NCBI GenBank assembly: GCA_934277375.1
Contig: CAKQTZ010000001.1
Span: 62,001-126,000 of the forward strand
Direction: 5' to 3'
Length of the DNA stretch: 64,000 nt
From: an uncultured Coprococcus sp.
Lineage (GTDB): Bacteria > Bacillota > Clostridia > Lachnospirales > Lachnospiraceae
The translations under genes and the position numbers were made by a program. Positions 1-7,756 of the stretch are shown here, piece after piece (the first letter of the stretch is position 1; each line of letters begins with the position of its first letter). The notes under the pieces are model-generated. The model had not been told where the DNA came from, searched no databases, and saw only the letters and a list, made by a program, of their open reading frames with translations.

Positions 1-1317
1 GATCTCCTTTATGAACTTAGGCTTTACAGGCTCTTTCTTCTCCACCGCGATCTCGTTCATCTTGCGGGGATCTGACTCAAGAAGGCTTTTGAAAACCGTA
101 TAGTTTGTGATCATGTTGATATACATCTGTAAGAGGTACTCTTCATCAAATTCCATTGCGGAATCCTGTTCCTCTATACTGAAACCAACTTCATCATAGC
201 TCTCTATGAACTGCCACAGCTTATAACACGCACGATAATCCGGATCCTTCATCATAAGGTTTGTTCTCTGGATAGGACTGTGAACCTTGGCACAGCCATT
301 CATGATCTCACAGAATGAGCTCTGCCTCAGAACCCTTGACATACGACGCACACGATCGATCCTCTTGAAGACGCTCATGTTATCCGTATCATTTTCCACC
401 AGACTCTGTTTATTCTTGACAGTCATCTCCACCTTATAGGATATCTGCTCATAAGCATCGTCCACCTTGCTCTCCATGCTCATGACATTGCAGGTCTCAT
501 CCCCTGTCGCCCAGAAGATCACATCTGTACGCTTATCTACGAAAGCAAAGAGTCTCTGTATAAGATGATATACAAATCTATTCTCATAAAGATCATAGCT
601 CTCCTCTGTCGTCACATTGAGAATTTTGGTCGGCTGCATCTCTCCGGCAGCATTTGTGGCTATGAACTGTGTGTTCTGACTGAGATGGCGCACGCTGTCG
701 GCACTGATCTTCTTCGCCAGGGCAACCGGAACAACCTCCTCTTTTGTCGCGATAAACCTTCGAGGCTTATCAACTATCTTGAAAATGGATTCTATTCCCT
801 CTTCAACCACCGTAAGCCAGGTCTCGTCAACCACCTTGTGGAGAACTCTGTTCACCTGCTGGAGCTTGTTGTCACCTGCCTGTATCATCTCGAACATGTA
901 CTGGAAATATCTGTCATCACCAAGTGCCTCTTCTACACTTCCCGTATACTTCTCGTACAGATTCGTGATCGTCAGATCATCCTCGGTATACTCAGACTCC
1001 TCTTCATAATCATAGGAGCCTGAACCTTCATCCCATGCATTGGGGTCTGGCACTCCATCTCCACCGAAATCGTCCCACGCGTCCGGGCTTGGCACACCGT
1101 CTACGCTGAAATCGTCCCATGCATCCGGGCTTGGCACACCGTCCGCAACGGGGTCAGACCCCATCTCAAAATCCTCCGGCATCGGTACTCCATCCCTGGG
1201 GTCTGACCCTTCCGCCCTAAGGCTTCCGTCCGATTCACTCACCCCGTCAGAGTCAACTATTGCTTCCGGAACAAACTCTTCAGTTGTATTATCATTAATA
1301 TCTGGTCTATCTGCCAT
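1..1317 (-). CDS. DUF2357-type protein, C-terminal end cut by the window edge
   Basis: About 439 residues are visible; the gene runs off the left edge, so its end is missing. The start is ATG at 1317 with GGAG upstream. Residues 1-115 are acidic and disordered, with near-identical repeats of the type DGVPSPDAWDDF at about 42-98. A folded part follows with LYENRFIYHLIQRL near residue 245; the NRF(I/V) signature is typical of DUF2357 proteins, which often pair with McrB-like ATPases and can carry a C-terminal PD-(D/E)XK nuclease. That part, if present, is outside the window. The gene is 35 bp downstream of the AAA+ gene and clearly co-transcribed. Family assignment is from memory and moderately sure. 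Role is unknown: the partner is membrane-bound and linked to sipW, so classical restriction is doubtful. Confidence 0.7.
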   Translation of the reverse strand, partial: MADRPDINDNTTEEFVPEAIVDSDGVSESDGSLRAEGSDPRDGVPMPEDFEMGSDPVADGVPSPDAWDDFSVDGVPSPDAWDDFGGDGVPDPNAWDEGSGSYDYEEESEYTEDDLTITNLYEKYTGSVEEALGDDRYFQYMFEMIQAGDNKLQQVNRVLHKVVDETWLTVVEEGIESIFKIVDKPRRFIATKEEVVPVALAKKISADSVRHLSQNTQFIATNAAGEMQPTKILNVTTEESYDLYENRFVYHLIQRLFAFVDKRTDVIFWATGDETCNVMSMESKVDDAYEQISYKVEMTVKNKQSLVENDTDNMSVFKRIDRVRRMSRVLRQSSFCEIMNGCAKVHSPIQRTNLMMKDPDYRACYKLWQFIESYDEVGFSIEEQDSAMEFDEEYLLQMYINMITNYTVFKSLLESDPRKMNEIAVEKKEPVKPKFIKEI

Positions 1318-1352
1318 ACATTTTCTCCTGTCTCACCAAAACAGCGCATCCA

Positions 1353-3011
1353 TCAATACAGATTCTGGATTCGCCTCAGGTACTCCTTACTATCATTCAT
1401 TCCCTCTGTACCAAATATCTTTTCTATGTAACTGATAAGTCCTGTAATCTCATCACGTACAAAGCTCACGTTCAAACTTTCAAACTTCTTCAGAACAGTT
1501 CTGGCAACGATGTAATCCATAGCGTCAAGCTCTGTTCCGCCACAGGCAACATACACCGGTATGAAATCATACATATGCTTCATGATACGGTTTCCAAACG
1601 AAAGCTTGAATCTTGTGAGCAGGTATTTGTCCAGCTTCTGTATATTCTCCATCATCACATCACTGATAGGATGCTCGACCTTTGCCTTCTGGAACAGATA
1701 CAGCAGATGCTCCGTTGTGATCTCACATGCAGGCTGAAGATCACACTCAAATGCGTCCGCCCTCTCGTTCAGCTCGATCGGCATTGCACGGTCATATACC
1801 TTATCAGTGATCGTAAATGTAGAATCATCATTGTTCGCCGTACCGATGAACCAGGTTCCATCTGTGACATGTATCTTTCCTGAATCAAGCTTTACTGGAT
1901 CTCCATCCCATGCGGTCGGAACAAGATCCAGAACCCACTCATCCTTGCTTGGCATCTCCAGTACGGAGAGCATCTCGGCAAAGTAATACTCGATACGGGC
2001 AAGGTTCATCTCGTCCAGGACGATCATGGTCGGCTCCTGTCTGTAGTTCGCCTCATAGAGCGCTCTCAGGAATTCCGTCTCATTGAACCTCTTGGAGAAC
2101 TCATTAAAATAACCGAGCAGCTCTGTACGGTCACGGAATGACGGCTGCACTGACACTATCGTAGCCGGATTGTTCATATAACGGCTGAACGAATATGGAA
2201 GACTCGTCTTACCTGTACCAGATATACCCTCAAGTATGAGCAATTTACTTGCCGCCATACCTGCGACAAATCTTCTGATGATCTCAGGAGTATAATACAG
2301 ATGCAGCTGACTTGCCGCAAACAGTCTGTAATTATCCGCAAATTCTTCAAGTGATATATCATTGTTGAATGCCGGCTCAACATAATTCGCATATTTCTCA
2401 TCCACAAGCTGCAGCTTTGGAAAACGATGTACCACATCCGGCTTGTCCTCCAGAACCGCCTTGAGTGTTCCACCGGCGATGACAGCCCCCGGCACTACAC
2501 CGGCCTTGCCTCCTGAAGCCACCGCAGAAGGAACCACAGACGCTGCAGCCTCACCTGATGCATTTGTCACATTGCCAACAGTAGGTATGCCATCATCCAC
2601 GAGTGCAGATGCTCCCACATAAGGTATCCTCTCCGTTCCACCCATGGCGTTGACCTTGAGTGCAAGGATACTATTCTTCTCATCCATGAGATTAAGCACC
2701 TGCTTATTCAGTCTTCCAATCTCTTTGTAAAGCTCTGAATTGTCCACATCGTCATTCTTAAGCTGATGTTTCAATATGATCTTTCTGACAATCAGCACAA
2801 CTATGAGCACAGGTATTGCAATGAGTATGAGCATGAGCAGTACAGACAATATCTTTCCTGCTATATTCAATGTTCCTATATAGGTCTTGAATATAAGAAA
2901 GTATTCTGCCCATCCGGTTATAAGCAGCTTGAGCAGCGACGCTAGAACCTGCGCTATGTTATATACAACCTGCGACAGCAGTTCAAATGCAAACTTCAAA
3001 AATTCACTCAC
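1353..3011 (-). CDS. Membrane-anchored McrB/MoxR-like AAA+ ATPase
   Basis: The protein has 552 residues. An amphipathic stretch (about 5-35) and a strong hydrophobic segment (about 52-77) put the N-terminus in the membrane. A short helical linker and an Ala/Gly/Val-rich linker (about 120-190) follow, then a McrB-like AAA+ domain. Walker A is GISGTGKT near 260, Walker B is MIVLDEMN near 330, and a sensor-1 like FIGTANNDD lies near 388. McrB proteins are GTPases of the AAA+ class, but the base specificity here cannot be read. The gene sits 14 bp after sipW and 35 bp before the DUF2357 gene, so the three form one unit. Inference: an energy-using machine at the membrane that acts on the exported subunits or on DUF2357, rather than DNA restriction. 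ATPase assignment is firm; function is open. Confidence 0.8.
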   Translation of the reverse strand: MSEFLKFAFELLSQVVYNIAQVLASLLKLLITGWAEYFLIFKTYIGTLNIAGKILSVLLMLILIAIPVLIVVLIVRKIILKHQLKNDDVDNSELYKEIGRLNKQVLNLMDEKNSILALKVNAMGGTERIPYVGASALVDDGIPTVGNVTNASGEAAASVVPSAVASGGKAGVVPGAVIAGGTLKAVLEDKPDVVHRFPKLQLVDEKYANYVEPAFNNDISLEEFADNYRLFAASQLHLYYTPEIIRRFVAGMAASKLLILEGISGTGKTSLPYSFSRYMNNPATIVSVQPSFRDRTELLGYFNEFSKRFNETEFLRALYEANYRQEPTMIVLDEMNLARIEYYFAEMLSVLEMPSKDEWVLDLVPTAWDGDPVKLDSGKIHVTDGTWFIGTANNDDSTFTITDKVYDRAMPIELNERADAFECDLQPACEITTEHLLYLFQKAKVEHPISDVMMENIQKLDKYLLTRFKLSFGNRIMKHMYDFIPVYVACGGTELDAMDYIVARTVLKKFESLNVSFVRDEITGLISYIEKIFGTEGMNDSKEYLRRIQNLY

Positions 3012-3025
3012 TAAACTTATTCCTC

Positions 3026-3826
3026 CTAATTCTCAGAATCTGCAGAACCGTCTGACACGCCATCAGCAGCCCCGTTTTCTGAATTACCAGCTGAAGCATT
3101 TGCCGCCTGGGCTTTGGCCAGCTCTTCTGCCGCCTTGCGTTTCATCTCCTCAGCCTCCGCACGAAGCCTCTCAGCCTCTGCAAGCTTTGCCTCTGCATCA
3201 CTATCGGCAGCTCCATCATCTCCGCCAGAAGCTCTGACCTTAAGTCTTGCCTCCTCTGCCGCCTGTGCATTCTCAACAGCAATAGCTCTCTTCAGTCTGA
3301 TATTGATCATGATGAGGTTGTATACCTGATAGATGAAGAATATCAGCATAGGTATTACAATAACGATAAGGAATCCCACACTGCTTGACAGGAAATCCAT
3401 AACCTTGCCAACCTTTGCCCAGTGACCCACGTATTTGCCGACGATATCTCCATCTGAAATGATGTGCTGGTCGGCTGCGGCATTGTTGTCGCCTCGGGTA
3501 GTATAACTTCTCGCACCGCCCTCCGTCTCATCTATCTTCTCAATACGGTGGGTGTTCAGCGCATACTGGTTCTCAATAAGTGTGTGGAAACATACGATAT
3601 CTCCGACCTCAAGCTTGGCCGTGTCACATTTCTTCACAAATATCAGGTCGCCCTTCTCAAATGTCGGCGACATGGAATCCGACTGTACCGTCATCGGCGT
3701 ATATCCAAGTATGCTTGACACATTCTGACTATCCTTTGTTGCCATCGTCGTAAATGCATATAGAGCTGCGATCAGAATAACCGCCCAAAGTAATACACTC
3801 ACTATAACTGTTGCTGCTTTTTTCAT
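3026..3826 (-). CDS. sipW: SipW-type (ER-type) signal peptidase I with coiled-coil tail
   Basis: The protein has 266 residues. TM1 is at about 5-27, and a second hydrophobic segment at about 148-172 returns the chain to the cytoplasm. Catalytic Ser51 lies in QSDSMSPTF. His93 (NTHRIEKI) stands where most bacterial enzymes have Lys, and Asp113 lies in RGDNN. This Ser/His arrangement is that of the ER-type enzymes such as Bacillus SipW, which processes TasA-like fibre subunits. The tail (about 180-266) is an Ala/Glu/Lys coiled coil (about 207-243) ending in a Gly/Ala/Asp-rich stretch, an unusual addition. Start ATG 3826 has AGGGAG upstream and overlaps the stop region of a repeat-encoded mini-ORF. 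The many YAWF-leader proteins upstream in the same operon are its likely substrates. Confidence 0.9.
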   Translation of the reverse strand: MKKAATVIVSVLLWAVILIAALYAFTTMATKDSQNVSSILGYTPMTVQSDSMSPTFEKGDLIFVKKCDTAKLEVGDIVCFHTLIENQYALNTHRIEKIDETEGGARSYTTRGDNNAAADQHIISDGDIVGKYVGHWAKVGKVMDFLSSSVGFLIVIVIPMLIFFIYQVYNLIMINIRLKRAIAVENAQAAEEARLKVRASGGDDGAADSDAEAKLAEAERLRAEAEEMKRKAAEELAKAQAANASAGNSENGAADGVSDGSADSEN

Positions 3827-3839
3827 GTTTTTTCTCTCC

Positions 3840-3917
3840 CTATCCTATTTGGTATCGCCACACTCCTGCGAGTGTGGCATGTCGTCGGCCCGCATGAGAG
3901 TTATTCGCTTCGCTCAT
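3840..3917 (-). CDS. Repeat-encoded mini-ORF 1 (25 codons)
   Basis: This is a 25-residue reading frame inside the first copy of the 84-bp repeat. AGGAGG lies 7 bases before the ATG, and the TAG stop sits directly on the ribosome site of sipW. The peptide begins MSEANNSH and is rich in Arg, His and Ala. It may be an accidental product of a repeat that carries a start site. The close coupling to sipW suggests it may act by feeding ribosomes into sipW rather than through its peptide. Confidence 0.35.
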   Translation of the reverse strand: MSEANNSHAGRRHATLAGVWRYQIG

Positions 3918-4014
3918 AAGCGCGCCTCCTTACTGGTATCGCCACACTCCTGCGAGTGTGGCATGTCGTCGGCCCGCATGAGAGTTATTCGCTTCGCTCA
4001 TAAGCGCGCCTCCT
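3851..4014. repeat. Tandem 84-bp repeat with 8-bp hairpin and built-in start site
   Basis: Two nearly identical copies start at 3851 and 3935. Each holds the perfect hairpin CCACACTC-ctgc-GAGTGTGG and a second dyad (ATGAG...CTCAT). Read on the minus strand, each copy supplies AGGAGG, a 7-base spacer and ATG. The array fills the gap between the last subunit gene and sipW exactly, beginning at the TAG of the former. Confidence 0.9.
3930..4001 (-). CDS. Repeat-encoded mini-ORF 2 (23 codons)
   Basis: This is a 23-residue frame in the second copy of the 84-bp repeat, with the same first 23 residues as mini-ORF 1. The stop codon TAG of the preceding subunit gene (4013-4015) is part of this frame's ribosome site (TAGGAGG), and its own TAA leads straight into the AGGAGG of mini-ORF 1. 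This makes a chain of coupled starts leading to sipW. Whether the peptide matters is unknown. Confidence 0.35.
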   Translation of the reverse strand: MSEANNSHAGRRHATLAGVWRYQ

Positions 4015-4894
4015 ACTCTGTAAATGGTTTGCCATCCATGTCTGTTCCTGTAAATCTGAGTCTTATGCTGTAGTCAGCTTTCTTGAGCTCATCCGTGCAC
4101 TGAGGATCTGTACCCTCAAGCCATATGTGCACCACAACTGTCTTATCTTCGCCCTCTTTCAGGGTGAAGATCGAATTGGCATCACTGAGCTGCATATCTG
4201 AAGCCGCCGCCAGGCCAAATGTCTTGGCGGTTCCCAGAGTCTCAGATGTATCACCCGCTCCCGGATCATATACCCAGGTCTGCCCATCTGCGGTAAATGA
4301 TATCCTCATCGCCTGGGGAAGCGCCGCCACACTGGAACCGACCATAGTGCCATCGCCCTTACCCGTGTCACTGTCAGCGCTGGTGAGGTGGACTATCATA
4401 TCCTTCGCCGCCATAAAGTGCAATGTAAATTCCAGATACGAGCCTTCAGTCGCCTCTGCCACTTTTCCATTCTCATATGTGAATGTGCTGTAATCCGAGG
4501 TAGTTACCGGAGACAACGGTGTCGCACTCATTGAAAATCCTTTCTCCCTCTGGATCCTGTTCTGAATACTCTCAAATGAAAGCGTTCTCACGTACTGATC
4601 TATTGTATCATGTGCATCCAGATCCATCATCATCTCCACATCCGCCACGATATCCAGCCCCATGGTGTTGACCTTCGTCCTGTCGGCTATGGAGAACCAC
4701 GCCACGGTGGCCGCCGTAACTGCCACAAGCGCGATGAGTGTCAGCATGAGAGATATGTACACCCTCTGTCTGACATTCTTTTTTTCCTGATCATTCTTTT
4801 TTTGATCGTTCTTTTTGGGATTGTTTCTTTTCTGATCGTTCTTTTCCCAAACGACCTTTTCCTGATCATTCTTTTTCTTATTCTCTGCCATCAT
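4013..4894 (-). CDS. SipW-type exported subunit, paralogue family (member a)
   Basis: The protein has 293 residues. The N-terminus is a highly charged cytoplasmic stretch (1-40) built of KNDQ(E/K)K repeats. A hydrophobic leader at about 45-68 ends in TVAWFS, the position where TasA-like proteins are cut before Phe. The mature part carries the family motifs: PLSPVTTSDYSTF (PVSTxD box), ALPQAMRISF, and VHIWLEGTDPQC near the C-terminus. The start ATG overlaps the TGA of the upstream gene (ATGA), so translation is coupled. Its stop runs into the 84-bp repeat before sipW. Known family knowledge: SipW substrates are exported and often form extracellular fibres. Inference: a minor subunit. No sortase motif is seen. 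Confidence 0.8.
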   Translation of the reverse strand: MMAENKKKNDQEKVVWEKNDQKRNNPKKNDQKKNDQEKKNVRQRVYISLMLTLIALVAVTAATVAWFSIADRTKVNTMGLDIVADVEMMMDLDAHDTIDQYVRTLSFESIQNRIQREKGFSMSATPLSPVTTSDYSTFTYENGKVAEATEGSYLEFTLHFMAAKDMIVHLTSADSDTGKGDGTMVGSSVAALPQAMRISFTADGQTWVYDPGAGDTSETLGTAKTFGLAAASDMQLSDANSIFTLKEGEDKTVVVHIWLEGTDPQCTDELKKADYSIRLRFTGTDMDGKPFTE

Positions 4895-5760
4895 CTGCTG
4901 CCCTCCTGACTTATCATGCCATAGAATGCCAGATGAAGCTGAGCTGCATCGAAACTTATCGAATTCGAACAGTCAGGATCGCATCCCTCAAGATAAAAAT
5001 AAATGTCCAAAGTGTACTCCTTGTTCAGCTCCATGCTGACAAGCGGTGTATCCGGAATATCCACTGACGATTCTCCCCACGTAATGGTGTAATCATCCAC
5101 ACTCACACTCGGATCGCTGACAGCATTTACATTTCCTCCGGAGTAGGAAAGAACCTGTCCATCACCAAGAGTCTTACCATTTACCACTGTGTTGAACACC
5201 CTGTCACCGGATGGATTCCCGCTCTCGCTAAGCCTCAATATAACCGATCCCGTATCCACACCATCCGCGCTGAACTTAAGTCCAAGCCTTGATGCATTGA
5301 GCAGCATGCCATCCGCCGCGTTCCCGAGGACTCCATCACTCTGATCGAGGTAGAGATCAAGCTTTGTCCCCGGATCCCAGCCACTTCCTTCAGCTCTCAG
5401 ATATATCCTGCCGTGATAATAATTCTTCTCATTCTGTACTAACTGGAATGCCGTAGCCTGTCCGGACACTGTCACAGGTGCAGCAACGAAACTCACCAGA
5501 TCAGATGTAGATACAGGGAGCAGGCGATCCGCATTTGTATTATTCACTTGTACTATCCGCACCGTACTGCTGTCCCTAAAACTGCTGCCCCCGCTCTCGC
5601 TGAGCTGCAGCTCCATGGTCTCTTCTCCTGTTCTGGCAGTTGCCGTGCTGGTCGCCACCTTCTTATTGGTGGAAAACCAGGCATACGTTGCTATAACCAG
5701 GACTAACAGAGCCATAACGGTGGTCACTCCCAGGAACCATGTCCTGAACCAGCGTCTCAT
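4891..5760 (-). CDS. SipW-type exported subunit, paralogue family (member b)
   Basis: The protein has 289 residues. A short basic N-terminus (MRRWFRTW) is followed by a hydrophobic leader (about 9-27) ending in TYAWFST, the SipW-type processing region. The mature chain shows all five family motifs in order: a MELQLSESG stretch after the leader, RLLPVSTSDLVSF, YYHGRIYLRAEG, ASRLGLKF, and IYFYLEGCDPDC. AAGGAG lies 12 bases before the ATG. The stop overlaps the next subunit start by four bases. Its closest look-alikes in the window are members c and d, which fits tandem duplication. Predicted as a cell-surface or fibre subunit; not a classical pilin, as there is no prepilin cleavage site or sortase motif. 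Confidence 0.8.
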   Translation of the reverse strand: MRRWFRTWFLGVTTVMALLVLVIATYAWFSTNKKVATSTATARTGEETMELQLSESGGSSFRDSSTVRIVQVNNTNADRLLPVSTSDLVSFVAAPVTVSGQATAFQLVQNEKNYYHGRIYLRAEGSGWDPGTKLDLYLDQSDGVLGNAADGMLLNASRLGLKFSADGVDTGSVILRLSESGNPSGDRVFNTVVNGKTLGDGQVLSYSGGNVNAVSDPSVSVDDYTITWGESSVDIPDTPLVSMELNKEYTLDIYFYLEGCDPDCSNSISFDAAQLHLAFYGMISQEGSR

Positions 5761-5853
5761 ATTGCCGCTCCTTCCTTATATATAACCTATATGTAACGTC
5801 ATTTTGAGCTTATTAACTACCAGACTGAGATTGCTCTCCATTAACCCAATCTG

Positions 5854-6741
5854 TCAATTTGCTCCTTCCGCCTTCACCCCTGCAAATGCAAGTCTTATGT
5901 CGGAATCTATATTCTGTACCTGATTCACACACTTCTCATCGCAGCCCTCAAGATACAGCCAATATTCAACGGAAGCAATCTCATCAGAATCAAGGCTGAA
6001 GAGTTCATTTGCTCCCGCAGTATATTCATCATTACCTGCCGCCTGCGCCATGTAGTCCGACACATTTACCGCCGGATCACTCACATAACTGGCAGCGCCA
6101 CTACCTGATATACCCGAAACCACAGTTCCTGCCGCCGGCACTGTAGCCTTCGCCTCTGCTGCAGCGGTACTCCCCAGGTCATCAAGTCTCATCACAAATG
6201 TCCGGGAACCATCATGGTTGGTGATCTTTAATCCAAGTCTCATGGCCGCAAGAGCCTGAGCGTCACTTCCCAGCTGAAGTTCCTCTCCGTTAAAATATAC
6301 ATTGCACGGCGCACCCTCGCTTTTCAGGTATACCGTTCCATGAAAGGTATCTGAGTCAACTCTGTCATCCGCATTCTCATAAGAGACCGCAAATCCTTCC
6401 TTATTCTGCATGATCACTCTGTAAAAACTCTCCAGATCCGCTGTGGACACCGGTTTAAGTGCCTGCGCATCCCCGGCAGCTACCAGATCACACTCCCTGT
6501 CAAATGGCCCGCTCTCCGCTGTACTTATCAGCAATTGCGTGTCACCATCACTCACAGTTCCGCCCATAGGCGTAACATTGGTGTGAGCCCTGCCGGAAAT
6601 AGTAAACCACGCATACGTGACTCCCGTCACCGATACCAGAAAGAAAATCATACCAACAACCGCCATGACCAGCGACTTTCTCAGCCTCTTCACGGACTCC
6701 TTGTTATTCTCATCACCGTTTGCATTGTTCACATTTTCCAC
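5854..6741 (-). CDS. SipW-type exported subunit, paralogue family (member c)
   Basis: The protein has 295 residues from the GTG at 6741, chosen because a run of G (AGGGGGG) lies 8 bases upstream. An in-frame GTG at 6750 would sit directly on that site. The charged N-terminus leads into a hydrophobic leader ending in TYAWFT. Family motifs follow in order: TQLLIST, ALKPVSTADLESF, FHGTVYLKSEG, AAMRLGLKI, EYWLYLEGCDEKC. The mature part is acidic and Ala/Gly-rich. A hairpin (6775-6812) lies between this gene and the preceding member d. Likely an exported structural subunit handled by the SipW in the same operon. The pairing of motifs with members b and d shows common descent. Confidence 0.78.
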   Translation of the reverse strand: MENVNNANGDENNKESVKRLRKSLVMAVVGMIFFLVSVTGVTYAWFTISGRAHTNVTPMGGTVSDGDTQLLISTAESGPFDRECDLVAAGDAQALKPVSTADLESFYRVIMQNKEGFAVSYENADDRVDSDTFHGTVYLKSEGAPCNVYFNGEELQLGSDAQALAAMRLGLKITNHDGSRTFVMRLDDLGSTAAAEAKATVPAAGTVVSGISGSGAASYVSDPAVNVSDYMAQAAGNDEYTAGANELFSLDSDEIASVEYWLYLEGCDEKCVNQVQNIDSDIRLAFAGVKAEGAN

Positions 6742-6774
6742 AGAGCTCACCCCCCCTTTCTTATATCACTGTGC

Positions 6775-6812
6775 AATCGCGGATACTGATATTCCTATTT
6801 TATGCCGCGATT
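6775..6812 (-). other. Intergenic hairpin between subunit genes d and c
   Basis: The perfect 8-bp arms AATCGCGG and CCGCGATT are separated by 22 bases. There is no U-run after it on the minus strand, so it is more likely an RNA processing or stability element than a terminator. Confidence 0.5.
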
Positions 6813-6836
6813 ACCTTTCTTCTTTTCTTTATTATT

Positions 6837-7724
6837 TTACTCCTGCACAATTCCGGCAAATGACACCGCAAGCTTCTTAAGTGTCTCTCCGCACAGGTTC
6901 ACCGTGCAGTCCTCGTCACAGCCCTCAAGCCAGATATATACCTCTATCTGCACAGGAGTTCCCGGCTTTCCATGTCCGTTACCTGTTATGGTACACAGCT
7001 TCTCGGACGTTTTCTTCAGCTTGACAGCTCCGGTATTCTTGTCATATATGCAGTATGCATCAGATGTACGCGGAGAAAATGGCACCGTTGTACCATCCTT
7101 CTTAACACCGTCGAGCACATATCCTTCTTTCCCGGTCGCCGTGTTGTAGCTGGCCTCCGGATTCTTCTTGTCACTTATGGCAAATATATATTCTGAGCTG
7201 ACAGGCATGTTCTGTCCCGGCTCATGGACCACAAGTCCAACTCTGATGGCAGATGATATCGGGACTTTCTCGTCACTGTCCTCAAATCCTATATCAGCCA
7301 GATAAATGTCCGTATCATTGCCATTTGTGCGCAGATACATGCTTGTGTGATAATAATCCCTGGCCTCACTGTCATCAAACCCCGCTGCCACAAGATCAGC
7401 CGGACCGCCCTGTCCAACTATAAATGATGTCGCTTTCTGGAATCCCGCCGTCACCTTGTTCGTTGACACCGGCTCCAGCTGCCCATTAAAGCTCTCCAGC
7501 ACTGCCGCCGATCCATACTTCCCGGAATAGCTGTTGCTTATCTGGAGATTGGCACCGGCTCCAGCCGCCATGCGCACATCCGTGGTGTGACGGCTGGTGT
7601 TATAAATATACCATGCATAGGTTGCTGAAACAACGGCGATAAATGCTATGAGCATCGCCAGCAGGCTTATCTTGAACCTGCTTTTCAGCTTCTTTGCGTC
7701 GTCATTATTCACTGATTTATTCAT
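6837..7724 (-). CDS. SipW-type exported subunit, paralogue family (member d)
   Basis: The protein has 295 residues. The N-terminus (MNKSVNNDDAKKLKSRFK) is cytoplasmic, and the leader of about 20 hydrophobic residues ends in SATYAWYIY, the SipW-type site with Tyr instead of Phe. The family motifs are present: ANLQISN, QLEPVSTNKV, YYHTSMYLRTNG, SSAIRVGLVV, and VYIWLEGCDEDC. It begins 32 bp after the stop of the giant surface protein and is the first of four subunit genes on its distal side, with GGGAG before the ATG. Position suggests co-expression with the giant protein and possibly direct contact with it. That is inference; exported subunit status is well supported by leader and motifs. Confidence 0.8.
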   Translation of the reverse strand: MNKSVNNDDAKKLKSRFKISLLAMLIAFIAVVSATYAWYIYNTSRHTTDVRMAAGAGANLQISNSYSGKYGSAAVLESFNGQLEPVSTNKVTAGFQKATSFIVGQGGPADLVAAGFDDSEARDYYHTSMYLRTNGNDTDIYLADIGFEDSDEKVPISSAIRVGLVVHEPGQNMPVSSEYIFAISDKKNPEASYNTATGKEGYVLDGVKKDGTTVPFSPRTSDAYCIYDKNTGAVKLKKTSEKLCTITGNGHGKPGTPVQIEVYIWLEGCDEDCTVNLCGETLKKLAVSFAGIVQE

Positions 7725-7756
7725 ATGATCCGGCGCTCCCGCCGCAGGTTCACCTC

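Noticed and set aside
1..3011. McrBC restriction system
   Set aside because: Membrane segments in the ATPase and the sipW context argue against it. The nuclease part of the partner cannot be seen in this window.
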